DNA of 64,000 nt, taken from positions 3,732,398 through 3,796,397 of the forward strand of contig OW051469.1 of NCBI GenBank assembly GCA_932521025.1, written 5' to 3'. This DNA is from Oscheius onirici (Eukaryota > Nematoda > Chromadorea > Rhabditida > Rhabditidae). Under the pieces are notes generated by a model, which was given only the letters and a program-made list of their open reading frames with translations, did no database searches and was not told the origin of the DNA. Each line of letters opens with the position of its first letter. The stretch's first letter is position 1. A program made the position numbers and the translations under genes. Shown piece after piece: positions 9,554-20,360 of this stretch.

Positions 9554-11594
9554 ATGCAAACACTGGGAGGCGATAAACTGATGATGAGGTTCAGCTGGCA
9601 GATCACCACCTTCTTGCTCTGCTGCTATGGGTTCTTCAAAGAGTTCAAGCCGTCGGAACCGTATCTTTACGAGTACGAACATGTCACTCTGAACATCAGT
9701 GAGGAGGTTCTGAACAGTAAAGTTAGTCTTTTAAAATTTCTTTCAATTCAGAGTTCAGGTCTATCCAATCTGGACGTATTCCTATCTCATCATGCTCATC
9801 CCTACCTTCATTCTGACTGATCTCTTCCTCTACAAACCGGTCCTCATATTTGAAGCTCTCTCCTACATCATAGTTTGGTGTCTCTTCGTCTTCGGGAGAT
9901 CTGTCCTTGTTCAACAGGTAAACGGGAATGGGGACTCGGAAAACTAATTTTTCAGTTGATTGAACTGTTCTACGGATGGGCTACCGCTACGGAGATTGCC
10001 TACCAGTCGTATATTTATGTCAAGGTAGAGAAGGAACAGTTTAAAAAGTGAGGAAAGAGACAGAGAGACAGACCCTAAAGTTCAGAGTAACATCCATAAC
10101 CCAAGCTGCTCTCCAAGCCGGTCGTTTCTCAGCTTACGGTCTCTCGCAACTCATTATTCTCCTGAAATGGGGCAGCTATCAGACTCTGAACTGGATATCC
10201 CTGATCTCTTTGTTCATCTCACTTCCATTTGCTCTGATTTTGCCGATGGTTCCGTGGCGAAGAGCTTATGAAAAGAAACTGGAGGCAAGAGGAACTGTTC
10301 CGGATCCGGCCGCCACCTACAGTAGTTTCGCCAAAATGCACTTCAGGACCATTTTGCTCGATTTCAAACTGATATACTCGGATCTTTTCGTAGCCAAGTG
10401 GTCTCTCTGGTGGGCTTTTGCCAGCTGTGCTTTTTATCAGGTCTGACTCTCTGTCTCTCTTCACGAAACATTTTTTTTTGATCGGAAACTACACTCAAAC
10501 TCTCTGGGGTACTGTAATCGTCCAGAATCAGAATGTCTATAACGGATTCACTGAAGCGGCTGTTCCTCTTTTCTGTAGCTCTTTTTCTGCTGCTCGGATA
10601 ACCTAGTATTCAGGCATTCCGGTCGTGTTGCTCATGCAGAAACTCACAGTCGATTGGCCAAAGTGGGGAGAACTGTGTCTGACTGTACTGTCTCTTTTTC
10701 AAGGAGGACTGCTCCTTATGATGGCTATGACCAACAACCTTTTTCTGATGTACACAGGATACATTTTGTACAGGATACTGTATCAGGGAATGATAACGAT
10801 TGCACAGTGAGTACTCTGTCAAGAAAGAAAACCGAGCCAGAAGCTCGAGTAATGGAGAATAATCAGTAGAACTTTGATAGGCACACGTTGGATATAAATT
10901 AGGCTACGCTTGAAATCAACGGTAAAGTTGAAAGAAATCTCTATACACAAAAATGATAGACACGTCAAGTTCATCTAGAAAAACTCTTAACAAAACAAGT
11001 TTTAACAAGTTAAAGCAACTTCAACTGAGTAGACTACTTCACGGAAACGAAACAAATACAGTGCCTGGACTTTTCATAAGAGAAGGCTCTTATCTTGTTC
11101 AATCTCTTATGTTAGCTGAATTTTGCAGACAATGACAGAGACAAGACAGACACAGACTGAAGTAACGACTGAATTTGGGTTCAGTAGAACAAGAGGGTGA
11201 AGACAGCGACTGACTACTGTAGCCGACTATAACGATAGCTCCTGAACATATGGCAACCATTATTTACCGCTTCCAGATTCAACATTGCGGAGCGTCTAGC
11301 CTCTTACTCTTACGGACTGGTTTTCGGCTTCAATACCTTCATCGCTCTGGTTCTTCAGTCCATTTTGACTATCGTAGTGGTTGAACAGATCGGCTTCGGA
11401 CTCTCGATAAAACCTCAGGTTTGTTGTCCGACCTCTATTTTAAGAAAAGTTTTCAGTTCATCGTCTACTCCTGCTACCATTTTGTTCTGTCCCTTGCCTT
11501 CGGAGCTGCTGTAGCTTTTAGTCTTTTCCAAAAGCTTCGACGGAGAAGGGAAGAGAGAAGATTAGTTGTCGAGTCAGAAGACACAAAACTTTGA
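9554..11594 (+). CDS. SLC19 folate/thiamine transporter (folt-like)
   Basis: Plasma-membrane carrier of the reduced-folate/thiamine family. Exons: 9554-9721, 9759-9917, 9956-10047, 10086-10440, 10481-10574, 10614-10806, 11277-11418, 11457-11594; total 446 residues, phases close. Diagnostic stretches: YGFFKEFKPSEPYL, YPIWTYSYL, VTSITQAALQAGRFSAYGL, WWAFASCAF, IGNYTQTLW, YNGFTEAAV, LASYSYGLVFGFNTF. Residue-by-residue spacing matches human RFC through exons 5-7. About twelve membrane segments are expected and the tail is basic and acidic (KLRRRREERRLVVE). Oddity: the intron 10441-10480 has a canonical GT donor but no AG before exon 5; the conserved IGNY.. exon starts after TTTTTTTTTG. The nearest usable AG (in CGTCCAG) would delete about 15 conserved residues. 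The 470-bp intron at 10807-11276 is the longest. Confidence 0.88.
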
Positions 11595-11728
11595 TCTGAT
11601 CATTGACTTTTTAAAAAGTTATCAGAAGTGTTATCTCCTCCAGAAAAAAAAGGGGAAAACAAGAGCTCCAATTCATTTTCTGTACATTTCAGTAGGTGTA
11701 ATTGATGTGTGTTCTGTGGCTCACACAT

Positions 11729-12322
11729 CTAATTCACCTCACGATCTTGGAGCATTCTTTGGGCACGGAGCTGACGCATCTTCTCCTCCTTCTCCTTTCT
11801 TAGCTTTTTCACTGTCCTACGGAGTTCTCTGAGCTCTTCGACCGCGTTCCGGATCTCGTCCAATTCTGCCATCACTTCGTTCTGTTTGCCTGGAAGCTTA
11901 TCAGTATTATCGGATTCAGCGAAAACTGCAGAGTTGCGATTTTCGGGGGGCGAGGGATTGATAAGAGACGGCTAGTGCAGATTGGCACGGCTCCAATACA
12001 CTAGAAGCTAGAAATTCCTTCCCCTTCTCTCTCTCTTCCCCTCACTCTGTCACACGATCTCTAATCAGCCGTTGTTCAATTCTTTGTGATCAGGAGTCAA
12101 AAATGTTCTCCGAGTCAGAAAATCAAATGATTGACAGCTAGGTTATCACCGGGGTGAAAGCCAACTGGATAGTAGGTTTCTAGCTTATCTAGTCCTACTG
12201 AGAAAGAAAAACAACTCACTTGCAACTACCTGCTCGATCATGAAGACGGCCTTGTCCTCTTCTGTTTGATGGGCGGACAAGAGTCCAAATAGGAGAACGA
12301 AAAGGAGAATGAGGAACTTCAT
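11729..12322 (-). CDS. small secreted coiled-coil protein
   Basis: Two exons, 12322-12220 and 11925-11729, joined in phase 1 through a strong GTGAGTTG donor and a CTCTGCAG acceptor; 99 residues. The N-terminus is a clear signal peptide (MKFLILLFVLLFGLLSAH). The mature part is highly charged and helical, with heptad-like Leu/Val spacing in ELDEIRNAVEELRELRR and KKLRKEKEEKMRQLRAQR, so a coiled coil is likely. No cysteine occurs in the mature chain. I do not recognise the family. The 294-bp intron is long relative to its neighbours. Confidence 0.65.
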
Positions 12323-12501
12323 ATCCTAAAAATTCATATCCTAAAAACCCGATTTCTCTCCGAAAAGTAGCTGGGAGAAACCCGGCTCAAGAATGCAACA
12401 ACTATTACTATCAGAAGAGCTACCCCCGAAGATAAGGAGCGAGGGGAAGGGCCAAGTCGACATAATCCGGTCACTTTTCGTAGGACTTTGATTTACGATA
12501 T

Positions 12502-14483
12502 TTATTTCTCGAGTTCAGTCAGACTTTGGAACATCGGGATGTAGAGGCTGGCTCCGCCGTCGATGGCCATACATTGTCCGATCTGAATTCAGGATTTTAC
12601 CATGACGCTAAAGACTCACAATGTAAGAAGACCTGGATCGGTCAGCCAGAAAAGCTATGAGTTCGGCTACTTCCCGAGGTTGACCTGAACTTTTTTGTGA
12701 TTTGCATCATCTTATGCTTGTCTAGATAACCTTCTGAACTTTGGGTCGTGTTTTAGGGCTGGTCAGAGGGGAAAAGAGCAACAGATCAGGGACAAGAGGC
12801 TCACCTGTACGACCCATAGGAATCAAGTTTCCAGTAGTGGCGAGGCTGGCTTCGAGCTGAAAACAACTTTTATTACACTGGGTATTTAACAGTCCAACTC
12901 TATCCAAAATTGTGCATTCTTGTCAATTTTTAGGATAAGTGCGGGGGACTATAGAATTTGGTTTGGAAGTAATACCGAGCTAGTGTTTTTGAACCCACAG
13001 AAGGATCAAATTTAAGTATGACAGTATGAGTATGACATGTGATTATCTTCTCATTGAAACGGACTGAACAGAATTGAGTCTGTTTATCAAAAGTTCTAAA
13101 ACGCCGACTACAAGACTTTCTGATTGTTCTGGCTGTCATCGACAGTTTTGTGTCCTGATCGCTGAGCATCCTGTCCTTTGTCCATTAGCCCAGTCAGTTG
13201 GTTTCCGGTGGGTGTTAGGAGGATACTTTCCCGTCATTGTCAGTCTACCAGGAGCAACAACCTCAAAATTTAACCAGAGCTTGATCCAGTTTGCAACCCA
13301 GAGTACTGTTCAAAAAGATATTTTTTCTCTAGACCGTAAATTGTTGACTTGTTCTCAGGTCACCCTGTTCCGATCGCTCTTTCATCATCTTCTTCTCTTC
13401 GAACCTTGGTCTACGATCCTTGTAAGATTCAAAAGAAGCCGTGCTGATATGAGTGCCCTTCTTAGTTGCGGATCTTTCTGTCCAGGACAGCTTCAAACTA
13501 GACACGTTAAAAACATTTTTCGGGAGGATGGCCCCAGATAGCTGATTCAGAAAACCAACTTTTCTGATAAATGAAAGTGGAAGGAAAAGCTACTGAACAC
13601 TAATGAAAAGAAAGGGGCAGATTTTCTGTTTCTCTGTCTCTGCCAGAAAACTCACATCAGCCTGCTGTTCCTCAGTGATTCCCTGCTTCTGCATAATGGT
13701 AGTCGAGATCCATCCAGGGCTGAAAAACATACGTTTTTCCAAAAACTATGTACTCACTTGACACTGTTGACTCGGACACCTTCCTTGATATAGGTCGCAG
13801 CCAAGGAACGAGTCAATTGATCCAGAGCAGCTTTGGAGATTGAGTAGTAAGGATAAGTTGGGTTCTAAATATGTAGTTCAGTTTTTCAGTTTCTCTTACA
13901 TTGAACGGCATGGCGCAGATACTCGACACCATGACCACTTCTCCCTTTGACTTGATAAGATGAGGCATGACCAGTTTGGTCAGAGTAATGACGCTGAAAA
14001 AGAAGTTGACGGAACCGGGAAAGATCTTACGTTCTCAGATTCAGGTTCATGACGTAGTCGTAGGTTTCCATGCTCTGGTCGAAACCCATCTGTTCGGTAC
14101 TGTCTTGACAGAGTCCACCGGCATTGTTGATCAGAAAAAGAGATATGCACAGAGAGACAGAGTCACTCACCAAGATGTCAATCTTTCCAAACTTGGCTAC
14201 AGTTTCCTCAACGAGCCTCTTCTGAACTGCCTCATCAGTCAGTTCACCTTGAACTCTGAGAATGTCCGCTGGCTTTGCGCCAACGGAAACCAAAAGGTCG
14301 AAAGTTTCTGTGAGACCCTTCTCGCTTCGACCAGTGATCGTAATTTTGGCTCCGTCTTCGGCAAAGAGCTGGGCAGCTCCTCGACCGATTCCATTGCTGG
14401 AGCCTGAGAACAGAACACTTCCCAAGATTTTAAAGAGGCTCACCAGTGACAATGACGACCTTTCCAGCAAAACGAGAAGTCAT
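12502..14483 (-). CDS. short-chain dehydrogenase/reductase (classical SDR)
   Basis: NAD(P)-dependent oxidoreductase; substrate unknown. Exons on the minus strand: 14483-14444, 14403-14171, 14131-14031, 13993-13900, 13864-13758, 13719-13656, 12856-12805, 12684-12620, 12582-12502; 278 residues, phases close. Motifs in order: cofactor loop TGSSNGIG (about 13-20), DIL.NNAGG, NLNL, the Ser in VSSICAMPF, the catalytic YSISK (Tyr-xxx-Lys), then VNPGWIST, and at the end GQPREVAELIAFLADRSRSSYI and CMAIDGGASL. Length and motif spacing are typical of nematode dhs genes. Oddity: the 39-nt intron 14132-14170 has a good GTGAGT donor but no AG; the conserved INNAGG exon starts after TTTTTCTG. Because the intron is a multiple of three and open, retention would insert 13 residues into the conserved loop. 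The intron 12857-13655 is about 800 bp. Confidence 0.9.
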
Positions 14484-15511
14484 CTTCGCAGGCAGCTGGT
14501 TCCAGAGAGTAGAAATCAGTCGGGTGACCAGATTACCCCAAGCTTTTTGTAGTCCTCCCCTGCGCGAGTGTTTGCCAAGGTTATTGCCGAAATTGTCAAC
14601 GTGTCTCCTCAGCGTAAGTTTCGCGATTTTACGAATGTTTTCGTAGCGTCGACCGGAAGATCAGAGTGCGCAATGGAAGAGGAAGGGATGAGGACTAACG
14701 TGATGATTACCCTTCTTCGTAGGGTCTTGGTGGAATCCTGGGGATTCCGACAAAAATTTAGCTGTTCGGAACATTATTGTCCTTGCTGGCTTTACATCTA
14801 ATGTGCCGTTCTCATGTTTTGATCTTTACGAGAGTGTAAAAGTTCAAGAGTCGGTTCTTTTCGGAAAGATCAGGTTTACGAAATGACAGGTACAGAAAAA
14901 AGTCGCTATACTCGGACCAGAAAGAGATCTATTGCGCCCAATTCTCTGTGTGTCTGTCTGTCTGAAACTCTAATTGGCAATAAGAAGGGGAGATTTGTGA
15001 AGATCCAATGAAAGTTGTTGTATTGTTTTGTTTTTGAAAAGTTTCTTTGAAAAACTCAAAAGCAATTAGTCAGTTCTGGGATAAAACAGTTAGAGGAACA
15101 TTGCTGAAGGCGGGGTAGATCTGCTGTTGTAACTTTCAAAGAAGGGGATAGAATTCATGGGACTGCATGAACCTAAAAAGTTGCAAACCTTGTTTTTTAA
15201 ATTCTAACAGCTCTGGAGAGGCTGATTTCTATTGCTAAACCACTAACGTTTGCCTCTGTTATCGTCTGTTTGCTTTCTTCTTCCGCCTGCCTAGTCGCCG
15301 ATCCTATTTTGCCCCAATTCTCCCTTTCCATAATGAACAACTACTTTTATACTCATAAACTTATTTTGTTAGTTTTCGTTTTTTTTCGTTCTCTTATGAA
15401 CATATCCTGCGCCATCCCCTATGACGATGTATTGCGCAGTCACGTCCGACAACTTTTCTTTCTGAATTTTTCATTCCATTATTTTTCACTTTTGAAAGTT
15501 TCGTTTTAGAT
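14484..15511. other. divergent intergenic region
   Basis: About 1 kb between the minus-strand dehydrogenase and the first gene of the novel family. No gene is supported; the ORFs here lack splice or family support. The motif GACGATGTATTGCGCAG at 15423-15439 matches a motif upstream of other family members (see findings). Confidence 0.5.
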
Positions 15512-17057
15512 ATGGATGCTTCTGACGATGACATGTCTTTTCCGGAAGATTTCCTCACTGACAGTCCTGTACACATATCAAAGGTCGGTTTGTTTATTTT
15601 TGTAGTGAAATTTTTTTTAGCTGAGTGATAAGGAATTCAGGAGGAATAGAGAGCTTTTATTGAGAAGAGTTATCAAGAATCAGTCTTTTGAATACAATAA
15701 CTATTGGAATCAAGAAATGGCAGATCAGTATATGATGACTGTAAATAGGCGAGCCGGATACTCTCTTCCTCTACCGGAGCCAGTAGATCTGAGCAATTTG
15801 GAGCGAAAGGATCTATTAGCTATTTTTTCAAAGGTTCGTAGTCAGAATGACAGAGAGACAGAGAGACTTCAGATGCATTCCCGCTCTTTTGCCCGCTCAA
15901 TGCGGCTTTGTAAAGATGTCAACAAACTCCTAGCCAAAAACCAGACAAAGTTCAGTATTAGAATCAGGGAGGCGGTGATTCACGTCAGTGATCCTCACGT
16001 GAGAAATTCAAATTTGTTGGAGAAACTTTAAATTTAAGGATCAGTCAGAACTAAACGTGCGCCGTGGAGACCGTACAAATCGCTGGATCATAATCAGGGA
16101 TCCTTTCTCAATACTACCATTCACATTTCTCAAGTTTCTTGCTCGATGGGATGGAAAATCGTTCCGCGATGTGTTTGATCAGATGAAATGGCCAGTTTTG
16201 TACCGAGGAGTTGAGCTCTGTAATGATACTCGACTGCATCCGAAACCATGGATGACGGGTCTTGATTATCTTCTTCTCCAGACAAGAAAAGATTTGACAG
16301 AAGTTCTTCTGGCAAACTGGAAGCTGATTAACGATTTGGTAAGTTTATTGGGAAGAATGCACTTTCTGGACGGCTCACTTGTGCGATCAGGTCACTACTA
16401 CGTACGGAGGTTTCTGCCTTCTCCTGTCTAACTTTCTCTGTCTCCCCGTCTTCCACACTTTCCTGTTCAAAAACTCAAGTTTTCATTCTAGAAGCCAAAA
16501 GAGTTATGGTTTTCCGTTGACGACACTACAATTTCCGTCCATGATATCCTGGATTCGGCTCCAAGAGTATCTATAGGCCAGATTCCCAGAAACGGCGTCC
16601 TGGACCGACTTCACAAACATTACCGAGTTTCCACACTTGTGACGGTAGCTTTAGATCTATCTTTATCACAAACAATCTTCAGGAATGGCGCTCGGGAAAG
16701 TGGAATCACAGAGCTACATTCATTGATGGCTGTTGTGTCGAGCTGAAAGAACACTTTGAAAAATCCGTTGAAGGTTGTTTCGTCTTCGAGCTGAGGAAGT
16801 ACAAAATGATCTTCGTGCCCAGTCCCGACAACACTTATCTTGTCCTGCAAACTTATTGGGTTTACGAGGATCGAGTGGACTTTAAGATGGTTCTGAACGT
16901 CCGCCTGGTGTCTGATCTTCTTCCCCACATTGACATTTTGTTGAAGGACATTGAACCGTACCCTGTTGACTATTCTGCTTACAGCAGTGACCTCGATTCT
17001 GTCATTGACCCCGAGGCCTTTTGTGATCTTTTTGTTAACTTCGATGACCCTGTTTAG
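15512..17057 (+). CDS. novel family member A (intact), unknown function
   Basis: First member of an unrecognised six-exon family. Exons 15512-15583, 15621-15833, 15873-15998, 16039-16338, 16492-16644, 16683-17057; every intron is phase 0; 412 residues. Family landmarks: the exon 1 motif FPEDFLTDSPVHISK; exon 2 ends SLPLPEPVDLSNLERKDLL then AIFSK; exon 3 starts MHSRSFARSMRLCKDVNKLL and has FSIRIRE; exon 4 has ILPFTF, WDGKSFRDVFDQMKWP and LHPKPWMTGLD; exon 5 has ILDSAPRV; exon 6 has FVPSPDNTYLVLQ and ends with YSAYSSDLDSVIDPEAF. No signal peptide or membrane segment is apparent, so it is probably intracellular. The LPLPEP...RLCKDVNKLL stretch is loosely reminiscent of nematode F-box domains (Leu-Pro start, later R.C..), but I would not call it one from sequence alone. 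Confidence 0.8.
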
Positions 17058-17220
17058 TGTGTTTTGTAATTTAAGCTAATGGTTATAAAATTAACATTGT
17101 TTTTACGTCCAAATTTCGGAAAGCGGTTTCACCGTAGCGACGCACCGTATGGACGCAGTTAAATTGCAAAGCGTCGTTTGACCGACGACGATTTCAAAAA
17201 TTCAGGTTTCCTTTCAGGAG

Positions 17221-18088
17221 ATGTCGCTTTACGAACCGTTTTTTCCAGAAAACTTCTGGACTGACAGCCCAGTACATATTTCAAAGGTTTGGCGTTTCAA
17301 TATTTTCGGAAACAAAGTTGGCAACGCCCTTCCAGGGCTAAAGTAGAAATTCATGACTTTGTTCTGTCACGTGGTTCCCCTTTCATTCTTTCTTTGTTAC
17401 TCTTCTCCAGTCACTCTCCCAAAGAAACTACCGAAGCCTGTATTAGAACTCGCTCCCTCCCAAGTCTAATTTCAAAATGTGGTACCTGAACAGCCGGCCC
17501 GTTCCTAGCTTTAGTGAGTCTCAGTCCTACTGTTCCTTCCCCTTTTCCCTTGTCATTCTGTTGCAGTCACTCTCCCAGCTTTTCCAGAGAATTTACCTAA
17601 CAGTTAGTCGTTAGTAACAGAACTAGAGTATTTGCTTTTCCTGTCTCGATTTGTTGCGCGCACAAATAGCTTGGTGTTATCCTCAATTATAGCTTCAGAC
17701 ACGCACATACACACAGACTTGGGATCAATTAAAAAGTGATCATATGTTTAGCTCAGCAATGAGGAGTTCAAGAAGAAGAAGAAAAGTCTCGCAACATTTT
17801 TCAAGCATCTGTCCAGTGTGTTCGAGTATGACAATAAATCGAAATGGACTCCGGAGATAACAGGATCATACCCGAAAAATGGCTTCCTTGTACTGGATTT
17901 CAAAGGTTCTCCGTTCGTTCGTGTACTTCAGTATGGTTTTGAACATTCGACTGGTATCTTATATGCTGCCATATGAGGAAATCTTTTTCGGAGGCTGTAG
18001 CTACCCGAGAGACTATTCCGCTTACACTGGTGATCTCGACTCTATCATCGACCCACAAGCTTTCTGTGCCCTTTGGAAATACAAGTGA
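17221..18088 (+). pseudogene. novel family copy B, internally deleted
   Basis: Exon 1 is normal (17221-17286: FFPENFWTDSPVHISK). An exon 2-like segment starts about 17753 (LSNEEFKKKKKSL) but passes straight into exon 6-like sequence (YPKNGFLVLDF, compare FVPSPDNSYLVLQ of other copies). Exons 3, 4 and 5 are missing. The terminal part (FSMVLNIRLVSYMLPYE ... DLDSIIDPQAFCALW, stop at 18086) is in a different frame from the exon 2 part. The 17287-17752 interval is an enlarged intron in which I see no coding sequence. A recombination within the family that removed the middle of the gene explains this best. Confidence 0.7.
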
Positions 18089-18270
18089 TATGTATTGACT
18101 CTATTATTTGAAATGTTCATAATTCTTGATACACATACAACCTTCAAATGACTAATCCATGGAAAACTATTCTGGTTTGCGAATAGCACTGGGTGCACAT
18201 TGGTACGGGTATCGTAATGGTTCTGAGTCCAAAAATCCTGCCCAAAGTATGGTTGAACGACTGATCCGGT

Positions 18271-18307
18271 AGGCTATTCTGCTTACAGCAATGACCTCGA
18301 TTCTGTG
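18271..18307 (+). pseudogene. relic of a family last exon
   Basis: A 37-bp stretch matching the end of exon 6 of member A (around 16970-17006) with very few differences; it reads YSAYSNDLDSV and then hits unrelated sequence. Nothing else of that copy remains nearby, so it is the scar of a further deleted copy between B and C. Confidence 0.55.
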
Positions 18308-18601
18308 AATAATCGATATGATGAACCTATCGAATACATTTCTACAATACAATCTTTTTTCACATACTCTTGTCCCGAATCCGGTGTCCAATGAACCAAT
18401 TTCATTGCTGACATGCTCAGAAAAATGGCGGAAAACACTTTGACGACCGAAAACACTGAAAAATGGCTTCAAAAAGTTAAACGTTTCGCTGGTCAAGATC
18501 CCGGCTTTTTGGATGGGTATGCAACCATGAACGCCAAATTGCGGACTAGAAGAACCGGTTTTCTATACACAGCATCATTATTTCTTAGATTGTTTAAAGT
18601 A

Positions 18602-20024
18602 TGAAGGAAGACTACATTACTTTCCAGAAGATCTCTATACGCATAGTCCTGTCCACGTTTCAAAGGCAAGAACATTTTGTACTCTTTTTGAGGATATTTA
18701 TTTCCAGCAAAGCGATGAAGAATTCAAGAAAAAAGGAACTTTCTCGTTGGATTCATTGAAAAACAAGTTTCTGCAAAGGAGCCGTGGGATCACGAAATGA
18801 AGGAGCAATTTATGGGAGTTCGTGAGGAACGAGCGGGAAAATCTGTGCCTCTTCCAGAGCCAATAGATTGACCGTTTTTGAACAAAAAGATCTGCTGGCT
18901 ACTTTTTCAAAGGTTAGAATTCAAAACCGGAAAAAATTGACTTTTCAGATGCATTCTCGAGCATTTGCACGATCTATGCGCCTTTGTAGAGATGTCAATA
19001 AACTCCTGAACAAGAATCTGACAAAATTCTCGAATTAGGATCAGAAAGGGACAGCTCATAGCTTGGACCGGAGTTGACAAATATGAAGACGTAAGAAAAG
19101 ATTAAAAAACGATGTTTTATTCCAGGGGAAAGAAGGACTATATTTTCGTCGTGGAGAAACAATTGTCTGGAAGACAATCGATGATCAATATCGACAGTCA
19201 ATAGTGCCCTTCACTTTTGCCATGTCTTGGGATAGAATAGTCTGTTGCGACGTTTTTGATCAGATGAAACGGCCGTTTGAACACCTAGCAATTGATCTTT
19301 GCGATATAGTTCGACTACATCCGAGACTGTGGACTGGTCTAGATAGTCTTTCTTTCAGTATTGGATACTATGACCAAGACTGGGAACGGAAATTTGTTGA
19401 AAGTTGGAAACTGACCAAAGATTTGGTAAGCTTTTTTAGCTCTATGTCCCCACCCCAGTAAGATTCAGCTGTCGTTTTTTAGAACCCAAAAGAGCTACGA
19501 TTCAACCTTCCCGTCGACGCAATCCCCTTCCGCGAACTGCTGGAAGAGGCCCCAGCAGTCCACTTTGAGCATCGCTTCCGAAACTACGGAATTGTGCGAC
19601 TCATCCAGGTAATTTGGTACCACCTATATATTCAAAGACCACATTAGACCACATTAGTTACGAGCAGGAGAATGGAATCCCAAAGCCACGTTCATCAGCG
19701 GAATATGTTACGAGTCGAGAGATGAGATTTCTCAGTCTGTTACCGATTGCTTCTATTTCGAACAGACCGGTGGGCAGGCGAAGACCACCTTCATCCCCAG
19801 CTCGGATAAATCTTATCTTGTTTTGGCTCTGTGGACATCAGCGATTTTCAATTATCCGAAACATTCGACTCGTAGCAGATCTTCTTCCCTATGAAAGTGA
19901 TATTTTGCCAGGCTTAAAACGATACCTCATAGACTATTCCGCTTACAGTGGTGACCTGGATTCTACAATTGACCCACAAGCATTTTGTGCTCTCTTTGTA
20001 AACTACTATGCGTTTTTTTCATAA
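18602..20024 (+). pseudogene. novel family copy C, multiply frameshifted
   Basis: All six exon equivalents are recognisable and closest to member D, but broken. The exon 1 equivalent has lost one base so that the PEDLYTHSPVHVSK frame no longer follows the ATG. Exon 2 (from 18711) has a one-base loss near its start and a disrupted PEPID..FEQKDLL stretch with a TGA. Exon 3 has an extra base after AAATTCTC. Exons 4 (19123-19424, GLYFRRGETIVWK...DVFDQMKRPFE) and 5 (19486-19607) are open, and exon 6 (from about 19656) shifts frame near 19845 before ending IDPQAFCALFVNYY. The better preservation of exons 4-6 suggests recent decay. Confidence 0.75.
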
Positions 20025-20360
20025 GTTTCTACAATAAATCTATGTTGTTTGGAAATATATTTTGTATTTCGCCTGATAAATGGCCAAAATTGTTCTGCCT
20101 TTGTCATAGATTATCCAGACAAATCGTTGCTAAAGGGGAGTTGCTTCTGAAAAAATGCAGGTGGTGTAAAATCTAAAGCGTTTGGTAGAATCGTTAAAAT
20201 TAATCCCGAAGAGTCCGAAAGTTTCGTTGAACCATTTTGATTTCTCGACCTCTACGGACTACGCAGACGCAAAATTGCGGACAAACAGTTTTTTTTACGA
20301 TGATGAATTTTCCTTCTTTCACAACTTTTCACTTTTCAACAGAAATTTTCTTGTCAAAGG

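Noticed and set aside
14027-14470. Uninterrupted 147-codon minus ORF reading through two dehydrogenase introns
   Set aside because: It includes intron sequence, lacks the conserved start MTSRFAGKVVIVTG and inserts residues into the NNAG loop; the spliced model matches the SDR family better.
18413-18604. ORF starting MLRKMAENTL
   Set aside because: Lies in the 5' flank of pseudogene C; no similarity to any protein or to flanks of other copies beyond a short motif.
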